NCBI RefSeq assembly: GCF_014892515.1 | Contig: NZ_JADBGR010000018.1 | Location: forward strand, 1 to 64,000 | Source: Myceligenerans pegani | Lineage (GTDB): Bacteria > Actinomycetota > Actinomycetes > Actinomycetales > Cellulomonadaceae | Direction: 5' to 3' | Length of the DNA: 64,000 nt | Shown here: positions 36,056 through 46,213 of the stretch, piece after piece | Layout: every line of letters starts with the position of its first letter | Position numbering within the stretch: the stretch's first letter is position 1 | Made by a program: the position numbers and the translations under genes | The notes under the pieces: model-generated | Databases searched by the model: none | Told to the model about the DNA's origin: nothing | The model's input: only the letters and a program-made list of their open reading frames with translations

Positions 36056-36686
36056 GGCGGTGCGCGTGCTGCTGGCCGACGACGAGCCGCTCGTGCGGGG
36101 CGGGATGCGGCTCATCCTGGACGCCGAGCCGGACCTGGAGGTCGTCGGCGAGGCGGGCGACGGGGCGGAGGCGGTCTCGCTCACCCGGGACCTGCGGCCG
36201 GGCGTGGTCTGCATGGACGTGCGGATGCCCGGCGTGGACGGGATCCGGGCGACGGAGCTGGTGCTGCGCCTGCCCGAGCCGCCCCGGGTGCTCGTGGTGA
36301 CCACCTTCGAGCACGACGACTACGTGCTGGACGCGCTGCAGGCAGGGGCGTCGGGCTTCCTCCTCAAGCGCGCGGGCGCCGACGAGATGGTCCAGGCGGT
36401 GCGCACCGTGGCCGTCGGGCAGAGCCTGCTGTTCCCGGACGCCGTCCGGCGCCTGGTCCGGGCGCGGCCCCGCGCGTCCGGCGCCGCCGCGAGCCTGACG
36501 GCGCGCGAGCGCGAGGTGCTCACGCTGGTCGCCGACGGCATGACGAACGCGGAGATCGCGCGGTCGCTGGTGGTGGGCGTGGAGACCGTGCGCACGCATG
36601 TCTCGTCGGCGCTGTCGAAGCTCGGCGCCCGGGACCGGACCCAGGCGGTGGTCCGCGCCTACCAGGCGGGGCTGATCGAGTTGTAG
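36048..36686 (+). CDS. NarL/LuxR-type response regulator
   Basis: A 212-residue regulator. The receiver domain (about 4-120) has the acidic pair ADDEP and phospho-acceptor Asp57 in VVCMDVRMPG. The LuxR-type HTH (about 145-205) reads LTAREREVLTLVADGMTNAEIARSL and VETVRTHVSSALSKL. The start at 36048 overlaps the kinase gene by 8 nt, so it is the cognate partner. It is the last gene of the operon starting at 32493. Targets are unknown; autoregulation of the operon is likely for this class. Confidence 0.95.
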   Translation: MTEAVRVLLADDEPLVRGGMRLILDAEPDLEVVGEAGDGAEAVSLTRDLRPGVVCMDVRMPGVDGIRATELVLRLPEPPRVLVVTTFEHDDYVLDALQAGASGFLLKRAGADEMVQAVRTVAVGQSLLFPDAVRRLVRARPRASGAAASLTAREREVLTLVADGMTNAEIARSLVVGVETVRTHVSSALSKLGARDRTQAVVRAYQAGLIEL

Positions 36687-36712
36687 GGGCGCGACCGCAT
36701 AGGGTCGGGTGG

Positions 36713-37930
36713 GTGACCGTTCTGATCGATCCGCCCGCCTGGCCGGCGCACGGGACCGTGTTCTCGCATCTGGTGTCCGACACGTCTCTCGTCGAGCTGC
36801 GGGACTTCGCCCGCGGCGCCGGCGTCCCGGACCGCGCGTTCGACCTGGACCACTACGACGTCCCGGCCGCCCGGTACGACACCTTGGTCGCGGCCGGCGC
36901 GCTACCCGTGGAGGGCAGCGAGCTGGCCCGCCGCCTGGCGGCCTCCGGCCTGCGGATCCCGGGCGGCGAGCGCGCGGGCAGCAAGCGGGAGGCACTGCTC
37001 GCCCGCTGGGACGGCTTGTCGCCGACGACGGCGTCCCGGGCGAGCACATCCGATCGGCAATCTCATGAGAGATCGGCAGAGCAATCTGCCGATCGTTCAC
37101 CGGACGACCGGCCGCGCGCGCTCGACGACCGACCGCACCCGCAGGGCGATCGGCCGCGCATGCTCGACGGGTGGCATGCCGTCGGGGAGCAGCTCTGCGG
37201 GCGCTGGCGCGAGCCGCATCGGACGTATCACACGGTGTTCCACCTGGCGTCCGCCCTCGACGCGCTCGACCTGCTGCTCGCCGATGCCGAGGCCGCGGGT
37301 GAGCCGGTCCCCGGCGACGGCGCCTGGCGCGCCCGCGTCGCCCTCTGGTTCCACGACGCCGTGCACGACGGCGCCACACCCGCCGACGAGGAGGCCTCGG
37401 CGGCCCTGGTCCACGACCTCCTGGGCCCGCTCGCCACGCCCGAACACCGAGAGGCACCGGAACACCGAGAGGCACCCGGACATCAAGAGGCGACCGGATA
37501 CCGAGAGGCGACCGAGGCGGAGCCACCACCGGCCGACGTGCCGCCCTGGGGTGCCGAGGTAGCGGATGCCGGGGGCCGCCCGCTCCGGCCGCACGACGTG
37601 GAGGAGATCGCCCGGCTCGTCCTGGTGACCGCCGATCATGCTCCCGAACCCGGGGACCTGGCCGGATGCCTGGTGAGCGACGCCGATCTCGCGATCCTCG
37701 GCGCGTCCCCCGCCGCCTACGCCCGCTACACCCAGCAGGTTCGTGCCGAGTACGCCCACGTGCCCAACGGCCTCTTCCGCCGGGGGAGGGCCCAGGTGCT
37801 CGAGGCCCTTCTCGGCAACGGCGACCTCTTCCGCACCACCTGGGGTCAGGTTCGCTGGCAGCTGCCGGCGGAATCCAACCTCGCCGCGGAGCTGCGGGAC
37901 CTTCGGGCAGCGGCCGGGTCCAGCGGGTAG
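36713..37930 (+). CDS. DUF4031-HD-type hydrolase fusion
   Basis: A 405-residue two-domain protein. Residues 1-~100 match DUF4031 (TVLIDPPAWPAHGTVFSHLVSD). After a charged linker (about 105-145) comes an HD-like predicted metal-dependent phosphohydrolase related to COG4339: RTYHTVFHL, ALWFHDAVHDG, and a later SDADLAILGA block. The HD part is interrupted near residues 243-267 by a four-unit 18-bp DNA repeat encoding EHREAP-like hexapeptides. The two domains usually occur as separate proteins, so the fusion hints at a shared, uncharacterised nucleotide-related task. TAGGGT (36700-36705) is 7 nt before the GTG, indicating a leaderless mRNA. Confidence 0.82.
   Translation: MTVLIDPPAWPAHGTVFSHLVSDTSLVELRDFARGAGVPDRAFDLDHYDVPAARYDTLVAAGALPVEGSELARRLAASGLRIPGGERAGSKREALLARWDGLSPTTASRASTSDRQSHERSAEQSADRSPDDRPRALDDRPHPQGDRPRMLDGWHAVGEQLCGRWREPHRTYHTVFHLASALDALDLLLADAEAAGEPVPGDGAWRARVALWFHDAVHDGATPADEEASAALVHDLLGPLATPEHREAPEHREAPGHQEATGYREATEAEPPPADVPPWGAEVADAGGRPLRPHDVEEIARLVLVTADHAPEPGDLAGCLVSDADLAILGASPAAYARYTQQVRAEYAHVPNGLFRRGRAQVLEALLGNGDLFRTTWGQVRWQLPAESNLAAELRDLRAAAGSSG
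37442..37513 (+). repeat. Four in-frame 18-bp repeats inside the HD domain
   Basis: Units begin at 37442, 37460, 37478 and 37496 and diverge from gaacaccgagaggcaccg. They keep the frame and encode a charged hexapeptide repeat, a likely expansion site in a surface loop. Confidence 0.85.
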
Positions 37931-37939
37931 GTTGCCATC

Positions 37940-38584
37940 GTGGCCATCCCCGTGAATCCCCGCCTCAGACGCCTGCGCAGGTTGTTCGACGTCGTCGCGA
38001 TCGCCGTCGGGGTCGTCACGCTGCCGATCGCGCTGCCCGTGTTCTGGGTCCAGGCCGTGGGCCACTCACGCGTGGTCCCGGCGTCCGACGTGCCCGAGGT
38101 GGATGCCGTCGTCGTGCTCGGCGCCGGGCTGCGGGATGACGGGACGCCGTCGACCTACCTGCGCCGCCGCGTCGAGGCCGGGGCCGCGCTGTACCGGTCC
38201 GGGCGCGCCGAGCAGGTCATCCTCTCCGGCGACGCACACACCCTGCCCGACGGGAAACTCTACGACGAGCCCGGTTCGATGCGCGCCTACGCCCTCACGC
38301 TCGGCGTGCCCGACGAGGTCCTCGTCCTGGACCGCGAGGGATTCGACACGGACGCCACGTGCCGCCGCGCCCGCGACGAGTACGGCGTGCGGACCGCCGT
38401 TGTCGTCACCCAGGACTTCCATCTCCGCAGAACCCTGTTCACCTGCGGATACGCCGGTCTGGACGCGGTCGGGGTCGGGGTGAGCAGCCAGAGCGTCACG
38501 CCGGTCAAGGCGTTCTTCGCCTGGAAACTCCGCGAGATCCCGGCGAGCTGGAAGGCCGCGGCGGAATCGTTCCTGCGCCGCTGA
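37940..38584 (+). CDS. SanA/YdcF-family (DUF218) membrane-associated protein
   Basis: A 214-residue protein with one N-terminal hydrophobic segment (about 17-37) and a DUF218 domain: DAVVVLGAGLRDDGTPS, RRRVEAGAALYRSGRAEQVILSGD, REGFDTDATCRRARDEYG, VTQDFHLRRTLFTCGYAGLDAVGV. This matches SanA/vancomycin high-temperature exclusion proteins, linked to envelope integrity in E. coli; the biochemical activity is not established. TAGGTT (37928-37933), inside the end of the preceding gene, is 6 nt before the GTG and supports a leaderless start. Confidence 0.9.
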   Translation: MAIPVNPRLRRLRRLFDVVAIAVGVVTLPIALPVFWVQAVGHSRVVPASDVPEVDAVVVLGAGLRDDGTPSTYLRRRVEAGAALYRSGRAEQVILSGDAHTLPDGKLYDEPGSMRAYALTLGVPDEVLVLDREGFDTDATCRRARDEYGVRTAVVVTQDFHLRRTLFTCGYAGLDAVGVGVSSQSVTPVKAFFAWKLREIPASWKAAAESFLRR

Positions 38585-38617
38585 GGGCGCCGGTCGGCAT
38601 GAGGATACCGGCACGGG

Positions 38618-38669
38618 CACGAGCTTGCCGCGCATCGCCCGAGAACGATGGCCGCAACCTCATGGTTGC
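38618..38669. repeat. Intergenic element, copy B, with short hairpin
   Basis: Left part cacgagcttgccgcgcatcg (from 38618) continues into a CGCCCGAGA box and matches copies near 4290 and 63411. A gcaacc-tcat-ggttgc hairpin (38654-38669) follows. It sits between the convergent SanA-like and ackA genes, the same context as the other copies. Confidence 0.65.
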
Positions 38670-38735
38670 ACCGCTGGCCTCATGGCGGGCGGGCCGCCGG
38701 CTGTGGGCCCCGGGATGGAGCTTGAGCGGGGGACA

Positions 38736-40055
38736 CTAGCCGACCAGGGCGATCGTCTGGCGGGCGATGGCCAGCTCCTCGTTGGTGGGGACGACCATGA
38801 CGAGCGGGGTTCCGGCGGGTCCGGCGGGTGCGGGTGTCGTGCCCGGCACTGCAGCGGGCAGGGCGGCCGCGGCCGCACCACCGGATCGGCGGTCCGCGGC
38901 TGTTGCGTCGGCGTCGCGGAACGGGCCCGGCGAGATCACGCGCGCGCCCCGCGACCGGGCCTCGTTCAGCGCCGCGTCCACCGCCAGACCGAGGAATCCG
39001 AGCCCTTCCACCACGCCCGCGCGAACCACCGCCGCGTTCTCGCCCACGCCCGCCGTGAACGCCAGCACGTCGATGCCGCCCAGCACCGCCGCGTAGGCGC
39101 CCACGTACTTGCGCAGCCGGTGCAGGTACACGTCCAGGGCCAGCCGGGCGCCGTCGTCCCCGGAACGGACGAGCCGGGTCAGCTCGCGCATGTCGTTGAC
39201 CCCGCTGAGCCCGAGGAGCCCAGAGCGCTTGTTGAGCAGCGTGTCGACGTCGTCCACGGACAGTCCGCCCGAGCGCACCAGGTGGAAGACGACCCCCGGG
39301 TCGACGTCGCCGGACCGTGTCCCCATGACGAGGCCCTCCAGCGGCGTCAGTCCCATCGACGTCTCCACGGCGCGTCCGCCGGCGACCGCCGACGCCGACG
39401 CACCGTTGCCCAGGTGCAGCACCACCTGGCGCAGCGTGTCCGGCCCGCGCCCCTCGGCGCTCAGCTTCGCCGCCACGGCCGGGTGCGAGGCCACGGCCGA
39501 CGACACGAACTGGTGCGACGTCCCGTGGAAGCCGTACCGCCGCACGCCGTGCTCGGCGGCCGTTCTCGCGTCGATCGCGTAGGTGGCGGCCGCGGGCGGC
39601 AGGTCGGCGAAGAACGCGGTGTCGAACACCGCCACGTGCGGCACGTCGAGCAGCTCGCGCGCCACCTCGATCCCGGTCACGTTGGCCGGGTTGTGCAGCG
39701 GCGCCAGCGGGACGAGAGCGCGGACCGCGGCCACGACGTCGTCGTCCACCACCACGGGCGCCGAGAACGACGTTCCGCCGTGCACGACGCGGTGCCCGAC
39801 GGCGACGATCCCCGCCTCCCGCAACGACGGTCCGGCCTCCGCGAACAGGCCGAGGACCAGCCGCAGCGCGGCCCCGTGGTCCGCCACGGGCTGCTCGCGG
39901 ACCATCTCCTCGCCGCGCGTCTCGTGCGCGACCCGGCCCGACTCCTCGCCGATGCGCTCGACCATGCCTCCGGCGAGCGCCTCCCCCGAACCCGGGTCGA
40001 CGAGCTGGTACTTGAGCGACGACGAACCGGAGTTGAGGACGAGGACTGTGGACAT
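38736..40055 (-). CDS. ackA: Acetate kinase
   Basis: A 439-residue cytosolic ASKHA-fold kinase interconverting acetyl phosphate plus ADP with acetate plus [57 protein letters not shown] and [13 protein letters not shown] are near-consensus. A Gly/Ala insert near the C-terminus makes it slightly longer than the usual ~400 residues. AGGAGG precedes the ATG. Third gene of an xfp-pta-ackA series, with 132 nt between pta and ackA. Confidence 0.97.
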   Translation of the reverse strand: MSTVLVLNSGSSSLKYQLVDPGSGEALAGGMVERIGEESGRVAHETRGEEMVREQPVADHGAALRLVLGLFAEAGPSLREAGIVAVGHRVVHGGTSFSAPVVVDDDVVAAVRALVPLAPLHNPANVTGIEVARELLDVPHVAVFDTAFFADLPPAAATYAIDARTAAEHGVRRYGFHGTSHQFVSSAVASHPAVAAKLSAEGRGPDTLRQVVLHLGNGASASAVAGGRAVETSMGLTPLEGLVMGTRSGDVDPGVVFHLVRSGGLSVDDVDTLLNKRSGLLGLSGVNDMRELTRLVRSGDDGARLALDVYLHRLRKYVGAYAAVLGGIDVLAFTAGVGENAAVVRAGVVEGLGFLGLAVDAALNEARSRGARVISPGPFRDADATAADRRSGGAAAAALPAAVPGTTPAPAGPAGTPLVMVVPTNEELAIARQTIALVG

Positions 40056-40187
40056 GCGGGAAGGCCTCCTGGGTCGGATGGTCGGGTCGGGCCAGGCGGG
40101 TCGGGTCGGGCTCGTGCCGAGGCGCTCCTGGTGATGCTCGGCGTGAGATCGCTCCGAGGGCCAGAGGCCTGGCGCATACCCGTGCTG

Positions 40188-42302
40188 CTACGTGGCGGGG
40201 GCGGTCTGCGCCTGGATGGCGGTGATCGCGACCGTGTTCACGATGTCCTGCACGAGCGCGCCGCGGGACAGGTCGTTGACCGGCTTGTTCAGGCCCTGGA
40301 GCACGGGACCGACGGCGACCGCGCCCGCCGAGCGCTGCACGGCCTTGTACGTGTTGTTGCCGGTGTTGAGGTCGGGGAAGACGAAGACGGTGGCCCGCCC
40401 GGCGACGTCCGACCCGGGCAGCTTGGACGCGGCGACCGAGGCGTCGACGGCGGCGTCGTACTGGATGGGGCCCTCGACGACGAGATCGGGCGCGCGGAGC
40501 CGCACGGCCTCGGTCGCGGCACGCACCTTGTCGACGTCGGCCCCCGAACCGGAGGTGCCGGTGGAGTAGGAGAGCATCGCGATCCGCGGTTCGACGCCGA
40601 ACTGCGCGGCGGTCGCGGCCGACGAGACCGCGATGTCGGCCAGCTCGTCCGACGTCGGATCCGGGATGACGGCGCAGTCCCCGTAGACCAGGACCCGGTC
40701 GGTGAGGCACATGAAGAACACCGAGGAGACCGACGACGTGTCCGGCCGGGTCTTGATGATCTCGAACGACGGCCGGATCGTGTGCGCGGTGGAATGGGCG
40801 GCACCGGAGACCATGCCGTCGGCGAGGCCGAGGTGCACCATGAGCGTGCCGAAGTAGGAGACGTCGGTGACGATCTCCCGGGCGCGCTCGGTGGTCATGC
40901 CCTTGTGGGCGCGCAGCCGGGCGTACACCCGCGCGAACCGCTCCACGATCTCGGCGCTCTCGGGGGTGACGCCCGACGGCGACAGCACGCGGGCGGCGTC
41001 CAGGTTCAGGCCGAGCTCGGCGGCGCGGCCACGGATCGCCGTCTCGTCCCCGAGGATCGTCAGGTCCGCGATCCCGCGCGCGAGCACGGTGGACGCGGCG
41101 CGCAGGATGCGGTCGTCGTCGCCCTCGGGCAGGACGACGTGCCGGCGCTGGGACCGCGCCCGCTCGATGAGCTGATGCTCGAACATGAGCGGGGTGACGA
41201 CGTCGGGCCGGGGCAGGTCGAGCCGCTCGGCGAGACGTTCGCCGTCGACGCACCGCTCGAACAGCGCGCGGGCGACGTCGATCTTGCGCTGCGAGTCGCG
41301 GGTGACGCGCCCGCGCACCTGGGAGGCCTCGCGCGCGGCGTGGTACGTGCCCAGGTCGGTGCGGATGATCGGAACCCTGGGCCGCAGGGCCTCCAGCAGC
41401 TCACGGGCCCGGCCCTCGGGGAAGAACCCGCCGTTGAGCACGATCCCGGCCAGCGACGGGAACGACGGCGCCGCGTGCGCGGCCAGGAGGCCGGTGAGCA
41501 CGTCCGTGCGGTCACCCGGGGTGATGACGACGGCGCCGTCGGCGAGGTGCGACAGCAGGTGCTCGAAGCTCATCGCCCCGACGAGGACCTCCAGCGCCTC
41601 GCGGCCGAGCAGCTCCGGGTCGCCGAGCACCAGCTCGCCGTCGACGGCCTCCAGGAGCTGGCCCACCGTGGGCGCCGACAGGAACGGCTCCTCGGGGATG
41701 GTCCACACGGGCAGGTCCGGGTGCGCCGCCGACACGGCCTTGCGCACGTCGACCGCGTTCAGCGTGTCGCACCGGTTCACCACCAGGCCGACGGCGTGCG
41801 CGTAGTACGCCGCGAGCTCGGCGAGCGCGGCGTCGGTGAGCGTGACCACCTCGTCGGGCGTGCGCTCGCGGCCGGAGGTGACGAGAAGCACGGGCGCGCC
41901 GAGGTTCGCGGCGATCTTCGCGTTGAACGCGAGCTCGTTCACCCCCGCGACGTCCGTGTAGTCCGTGCCGAGCACGACGACGGCGTCGCACCGCTGAGCC
42001 ATGGCGTGGAACCGGGAGACGATCCGGGCCATGGCGTCGTCGGGGTCGAGGTGCAGGTCGGCGTAGGTGACGCCGACGGCGTCCTCGTAGGGGACGTCGA
42101 CGCCGTCGTGCTCGAGCAGCATCTCCAGCACGTAGTCACGTTCCGGCTCGGCGTCCGAGCCGGTGACCCGGGAGACGGGCCGGTAGACGCCGACGCGCTG
42201 GCCCTGGCGCACCAGCAGGTCGAGGACGCCCAGCGCCACCGTGGACTTGCCGCTCTCACCCTCCGGTGACGCGATGACGATGCTGCGGGTCGCGCCGGTC
42301 AC
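40188..42302 (-). CDS. pta: Phosphate acetyltransferase, long form
   Basis: A 704-residue three-domain Pta. The N-terminal BioD-like P-loop domain (about 1-215) has ASPEGESGKSTVALG; a DRTGG domain (about 220-335) and the catalytic PTA_PTB domain (about 380-700) follow, with LPEGDDDRILRAAS, SYSTGTSGSG and GPVLQGLNKPVNDLSRG. It interconverts acetyl-CoA and acetyl phosphate. The long form resembles E. coli Pta, in which the N-terminal part affects regulation by metabolites. GTG start. It lies between xfp and ackA on the same strand, so it links the acetyl phosphate made by phosphoketolase to acetyl-CoA or acetate. Confidence 0.97.
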   Translation of the reverse strand: MTGATRSIVIASPEGESGKSTVALGVLDLLVRQGQRVGVYRPVSRVTGSDAEPERDYVLEMLLEHDGVDVPYEDAVGVTYADLHLDPDDAMARIVSRFHAMAQRCDAVVVLGTDYTDVAGVNELAFNAKIAANLGAPVLLVTSGRERTPDEVVTLTDAALAELAAYYAHAVGLVVNRCDTLNAVDVRKAVSAAHPDLPVWTIPEEPFLSAPTVGQLLEAVDGELVLGDPELLGREALEVLVGAMSFEHLLSHLADGAVVITPGDRTDVLTGLLAAHAAPSFPSLAGIVLNGGFFPEGRARELLEALRPRVPIIRTDLGTYHAAREASQVRGRVTRDSQRKIDVARALFERCVDGERLAERLDLPRPDVVTPLMFEHQLIERARSQRRHVVLPEGDDDRILRAASTVLARGIADLTILGDETAIRGRAAELGLNLDAARVLSPSGVTPESAEIVERFARVYARLRAHKGMTTERAREIVTDVSYFGTLMVHLGLADGMVSGAAHSTAHTIRPSFEIIKTRPDTSSVSSVFFMCLTDRVLVYGDCAVIPDPTSDELADIAVSSAATAAQFGVEPRIAMLSYSTGTSGSGADVDKVRAATEAVRLRAPDLVVEGPIQYDAAVDASVAASKLPGSDVAGRATVFVFPDLNTGNNTYKAVQRSAGAVAVGPVLQGLNKPVNDLSRGALVQDIVNTVAITAIQAQTAPAT

Positions 42303-42416
42303 GTGCTGCTCCTCAAGTGCTGTCTCGGATCACCTGGCTCCAAACCTAGCGGCCGACGGTGACACGAGCGGCCCGCCGCGGTGTGACATCGGGTGACATC
42401 CGTGTGAGATCGACGG

Positions 42417-44978
42417 CTACTCGTTGTCGCCTCCCGTGTCGGACGCGGGCGGGACCTCGGCCGCCGCCCGCCCGGCGCCCGGCCAGACCCAGTCCCGGAC
42501 ATCCGGGATGTCCTCGCCGTGTTCCCGGGTCCAGACGCGGGCCCGCAGGCGCGCGTCCTGCATCCGCTGGCGCAGGCCCGCCTGCGACGTGCCGAGCGAC
42601 GGCACCCGGTCGATGACGTCGATCACCAGGTGGTACCGGTCCAGGTCGTTGAGCATCACCATGTCGAACGGCGTCGTCGTCGTGCCCTCCTCCTTGTAAC
42701 CGCGCACGTGCAGGTTCCCGTGCCCGGTGCGGCGGTAGGTGAGGCGGTGGATCAGCCAGGGATAGCCGTGATAGGCGAAGATGATCGGCCGGTCCGGCGT
42801 GAACAACCCGTCGAACTCCGCGTGGGTGAGGCCGTGCGGGTGCTCCGCCGAGTCCTGCAGCCGCATCAGGTCCACGACGTTGATCACCCGCACCTTGAGC
42901 TCCGGCAGCTCCTCGCGCAGGATGTCGGCGGCCGCCATCACCTCCAGCGTGGGGATGTCGCCGGCGGCGGCCAGGACGACGTCGGGCCTTGTGCCCGGCA
43001 CCTCCGTCCCGGCCCACTCCCAGATCCCCAGGCCGCGCGTGCAGTGCTCGATCGCCTGGTCCATCGGCAGCCAGCTCGGGGCCGGCTGCTTGCCCGCCAC
43101 CACGACGTTGATGTACTGCCGCCCGCGGAGGCAGTGGTCGTAGGTGGACAGGAGGGTGTTGGCGTCCGGCGGCAGGTAGACGCGCACGATCTCCGCCTTC
43201 TTGTTCATCATGTGGTCGATGAAGCCCGGATCCTGGTGGCTGAACCCGTTGTGGTCCTGCCGCCAGACATGGCTCGACAGCAGGTAGTTGAGGGAGGCGA
43301 TGGGGCGCCGCCACGGGATGTGGTTGGTCACCTTGAGCCACTTGGCGTGCTGGTTGACCATCGAGTCGACGATGTGGATGAAGGCCTCGTAGCTGGTGAA
43401 CAGGCCGTGCCGCCCGGTCAGCAGGTAGCCCTCCAGCCAGCCCTGGCACTGGTGCTCGCTGAGCATCTCCATGACCCGGCCGGCGCGCGCCAGGTGCTCG
43501 TCCACGTCGGGGCCGTAGAACTCGGCGCCCCACTGCTTGTCCGTGACCTCGTACACCGCCTGCAGCCGGTTCGACGCCACCTCGTCCGGGCCGAAGACCC
43601 GGAAGTTGTCGGGGTTGCGCCGGACCACCTCGGTGAGCCACCGGCCCAGCACCCGCGTCGCCTCCGCCGTCGACCTGCCCGGCGCGGGCACGTCCACCGC
43701 GAACTCCCGGAAGTCCGGCAGCCGCAGGTCGCGCAGCAGCAGGCCGCCGTTGGCGTACGGCGTGGCGCTCATGCGCAGTTCTCCGGGGGGAGCCAGACCC
43801 GTGATCTCCGCCCGCACCGCGCCGTCGTCGTCGAACAGCTCCTCCGGGCGGTACGACCGCAGCCACTGCTCCAGCACCCGCAGGTGCTCGTCCGTGTCGC
43901 GGGCGCTCGCGAGCGGGACCTGGTGCGCGCGCCAGGAGCCGGTCGTCTTCTTCCCGTCGATCTCGGCCGGCCCCGTCCAGCCCTTCGGGGTGCGGAAGAC
44001 GATCATCGGCCAGGCCGGGCGGGTGACATCGCCGTCGGCGGCGCGTGCCTTGATCGCGGCGATGTCGTCCAGCACCTCGTCCAGCAGCGCCGCGAAGCGC
44101 CGGTGGGTCACCAGCGGCGGCTCGTCCGAGTCGTCCGGCACCTCGAAGAAGTACGGCTTGTGACCGTATCCCGTCAGCAGCGCGCCCAGCTCCGCCTGCT
44201 CGATGCGGGCCAGCACCGTCGGGTTCGCGATCTTGTAGCCGTTCAGGTGCAGGATCGGGAGGACGACGCCGTCGTCGACCGGGTTCAGGAACTTGTTCGA
44301 GTGCCACGAGGTGGCCAGCGGGCCGGTCTCGGCCTCGCCGTCGCCCACCACGGCCGCCACGAGCAGATCGGGGTTGTCGAAGACCGCGCCGTACGCGTGG
44401 CTCAGCGCGTAGCCGAGCTCACCGCCTTCGTGGATCGAGCCGGGCGTCTCCGGCGCGACGTGACTCGGGATGCCGCCGGGGAAGCTGAACTGCCGGAACA
44501 GCCGCTTCACCCCCTCGGCGTCCTGTGTGACGTCCGAGTAGGTCTCCGAGTACGTGCCGTCCAGGTAGGCCGACGCGACCAGCCCCGGACCGCCGTGGCC
44601 CGGACCCGTGAGATACAGCGTGGGCTGGCGCCGGGCGTCGATCGCGCGGTTCAGGTGCGCGTACAGGAAGGTCAGGCCCGGTGTGGTGCCCCAGTGGCCC
44701 AGCAGGCGGGGCTTGATGTGGTCGCGGGTGAGGGGCTCGCGCAGCAGCGGGTTGCCCAGCAGGTAGATCTGGCCCACCGAGAGGTAGTTCGCTGCGCGCC
44801 ACCAGGCGTCCAGGCGTGCGAGTTCCTCGTCGCCCGGGCGGACCACGCCGGTGGCGGTCCAGGGCGTGGCCCCCGGGACGGGTGAGGTGGACGACGGCGC
44901 GGCGTCCCCGGGCGGGGCGGTCTCCGTGCCCGACGGCGAGGCGGTCTCGGGGGACGTGGTGGGAGGGACGGACGTCAT
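42417..44978 (-). CDS. xfp: Xylulose-5-P/fructose-6-P phosphoketolase
   Basis: An 853-residue thiamin-diphosphate enzyme splitting xylulose 5-phosphate (and often fructose 6-phosphate) with phosphate into acetyl phosphate and a triose or tetrose phosphate. [62 protein letters not shown] and [13 protein letters not shown] are near-consensus, and the C-terminal domains are complete. The ATG at 44978 has AAGGAGC upstream; about 45 Ser/Thr/Pro-rich residues precede the conserved start and are probably disordered. It heads the xfp-pta-ackA set (114 nt to pta), which as a whole gives ATP and acetate or acetyl-CoA without decarboxylation. Confidence 0.97.
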   Translation of the reverse strand: MTSVPPTTSPETASPSGTETAPPGDAAPSSTSPVPGATPWTATGVVRPGDEELARLDAWWRAANYLSVGQIYLLGNPLLREPLTRDHIKPRLLGHWGTTPGLTFLYAHLNRAIDARRQPTLYLTGPGHGGPGLVASAYLDGTYSETYSDVTQDAEGVKRLFRQFSFPGGIPSHVAPETPGSIHEGGELGYALSHAYGAVFDNPDLLVAAVVGDGEAETGPLATSWHSNKFLNPVDDGVVLPILHLNGYKIANPTVLARIEQAELGALLTGYGHKPYFFEVPDDSDEPPLVTHRRFAALLDEVLDDIAAIKARAADGDVTRPAWPMIVFRTPKGWTGPAEIDGKKTTGSWRAHQVPLASARDTDEHLRVLEQWLRSYRPEELFDDDGAVRAEITGLAPPGELRMSATPYANGGLLLRDLRLPDFREFAVDVPAPGRSTAEATRVLGRWLTEVVRRNPDNFRVFGPDEVASNRLQAVYEVTDKQWGAEFYGPDVDEHLARAGRVMEMLSEHQCQGWLEGYLLTGRHGLFTSYEAFIHIVDSMVNQHAKWLKVTNHIPWRRPIASLNYLLSSHVWRQDHNGFSHQDPGFIDHMMNKKAEIVRVYLPPDANTLLSTYDHCLRGRQYINVVVAGKQPAPSWLPMDQAIEHCTRGLGIWEWAGTEVPGTRPDVVLAAAGDIPTLEVMAAADILREELPELKVRVINVVDLMRLQDSAEHPHGLTHAEFDGLFTPDRPIIFAYHGYPWLIHRLTYRRTGHGNLHVRGYKEEGTTTTPFDMVMLNDLDRYHLVIDVIDRVPSLGTSQAGLRQRMQDARLRARVWTREHGEDIPDVRDWVWPGAGRAAAEVPPASDTGGDNE

Positions 44979-45285
44979 CACACGCTCCTTGCTTCCGCTG
45001 GAGGTCCTGACTTCACGGGTGCGGCCGGAGCCGCGGCGGCCTGGGCCGCGTCTCTCATTCGACCGCAGGACGTCACGGCTCGCCAGGGGGAACGGCGGGG
45101 GATCGAGGCCCCGAGGACTCTTGACATTCGTGCTGAACCGGGCGAGTAGAGCGGGGGCGCCCGGGGGCGGGCGCCGCCGTCGGGGATGCCGCTGCCGGGT
45201 GCCGTGACGCCGCGCCAGGGCCCGCGCGGTCGGCGTCACGGACCGGGATTCCGGGGTTGTCAGCGAGTACGGGTAGCGTGAGGGC
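44979..45285. other. Intergenic region between divergent xfp and SURF1 genes
   Basis: 307 nt with no credible gene. A TTGACA word lies at 45121-45126 on the plus strand without a good -10 at 16-18 bp. TAGCGT (45274-45279) is the SURF1 leaderless -10. No inverted repeat stood out as an xfp operator. Confidence 0.5.
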
Positions 45286-46191
45286 GTGAGTTTCTGGGCG
45301 GTGGCGCGGCAGCCGCGCATGATCGCGCTGCTGCTGGTGTTCCTCCTGGCCGCCGGCGGCTGCGGCTGGCTGGGCAAGTGGCAGCTCGATCGTGCCTTCG
45401 AGCGGGCCGAGCTCGCGGCCGAGCAGGAGGCGCGCGAGCTGGCCGCGGCCGGCCCGGCAGGGCTGGGCGAGGTGCTGGAGCCGCAGGCGGCGTTCCCCGG
45501 GGAGCTGGTCGGCCGGCAGGTCGAGGTGACCGGGGAGTTCGAGGCGGACCGCCAGGTGCTGGTCGCCGGCCGGGTCGGGAGCTCCGGCGAGGTGGGCTAC
45601 CTGGTGCTGGCCCCGCTCCGGGTGTCCGACGACGGCACCGGGGGCGAGTCCTGGGCCGAGCTGTCCGGCGCGCCGGTGCTCGCCGTCGTCCGCGGCTGGG
45701 TGGAGGATCCTGCGGCGGTGGACGATCCGCCGTCGGGCAGCGTGACCCTGACGGGCTGGCTGCAGGCCGGGGAGGCCGCGAGCGAGGCGGCGGCCGTCGA
45801 GGCGGCGGCCGTCGCGGCGGGGGAGGCCGGTGGCTCGGCGGAGCCGGGCGCCGGATCGGAGGCAACCGGTGACGACGGCAGCGCCTGGCCGGTGGTGCAC
45901 GGTATCGCGCTCAGCGCGCTGGTGCAGGAGTGGGGCGGGCCGATCTACTCGGGGTACGTCGTCGACGCCGAGACCGAGGGATCCGCGCTGGAACAGCTGC
46001 CGCGGCCCGTGATCGAGGGCGGCACCGGCGTCAACCTGCAGAACGCGTTCTACGCCCTGCAGTGGTGGGTGTTCGGCGGCTTCGCGGTGGCGCTGTGGAT
46101 CAGGCTCGTCCGCGACGAGATGGCGGGCGGCAGGCGCGGTGGCCGCGCGACGGACCCGGACACGGGGATCGCGGGGCTCCCGGCGGCGTGA
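45286..46191 (+). CDS. SURF1-family cytochrome oxidase assembly protein
   Basis: A 301-residue membrane protein with the SURF1 topology: one transmembrane segment near residues 11-29, an extracytoplasmic domain, and a second near 255-275. SURF1 proteins help insert heme a into the aa3-type cytochrome c oxidase. [13 protein letters not shown], the [18 protein letters not shown] block, [10 protein letters not shown] and [19 protein letters not shown] are characteristic. An Ala/Glu/Gly-rich insert (about residues 165-200) is unusual. TAGCGT 6 nt before the GTG implies a leaderless mRNA. It converges on the lyase gene. Confidence 0.92.
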   Translation: MSFWAVARQPRMIALLLVFLLAAGGCGWLGKWQLDRAFERAELAAEQEARELAAAGPAGLGEVLEPQAAFPGELVGRQVEVTGEFEADRQVLVAGRVGSSGEVGYLVLAPLRVSDDGTGGESWAELSGAPVLAVVRGWVEDPAAVDDPPSGSVTLTGWLQAGEAASEAAAVEAAAVAAGEAGGSAEPGAGSEATGDDGSAWPVVHGIALSALVQEWGGPIYSGYVVDAETEGSALEQLPRPVIEGGTGVNLQNAFYALQWWVFGGFAVALWIRLVRDEMAGGRRGGRATDPDTGIAGLPAA

Positions 46192-46213
46192 GGCGGGGGA
46201 GCGGCGGAGCGCC

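Noticed and set aside
38625-42269. 1214-codon plus-strand frame across ackA and pta
   Set aside because: It is antisense to two unmistakable enzymes. Its composition (Arg, Gly, Val, His) and lack of domains mark it as a shadow.
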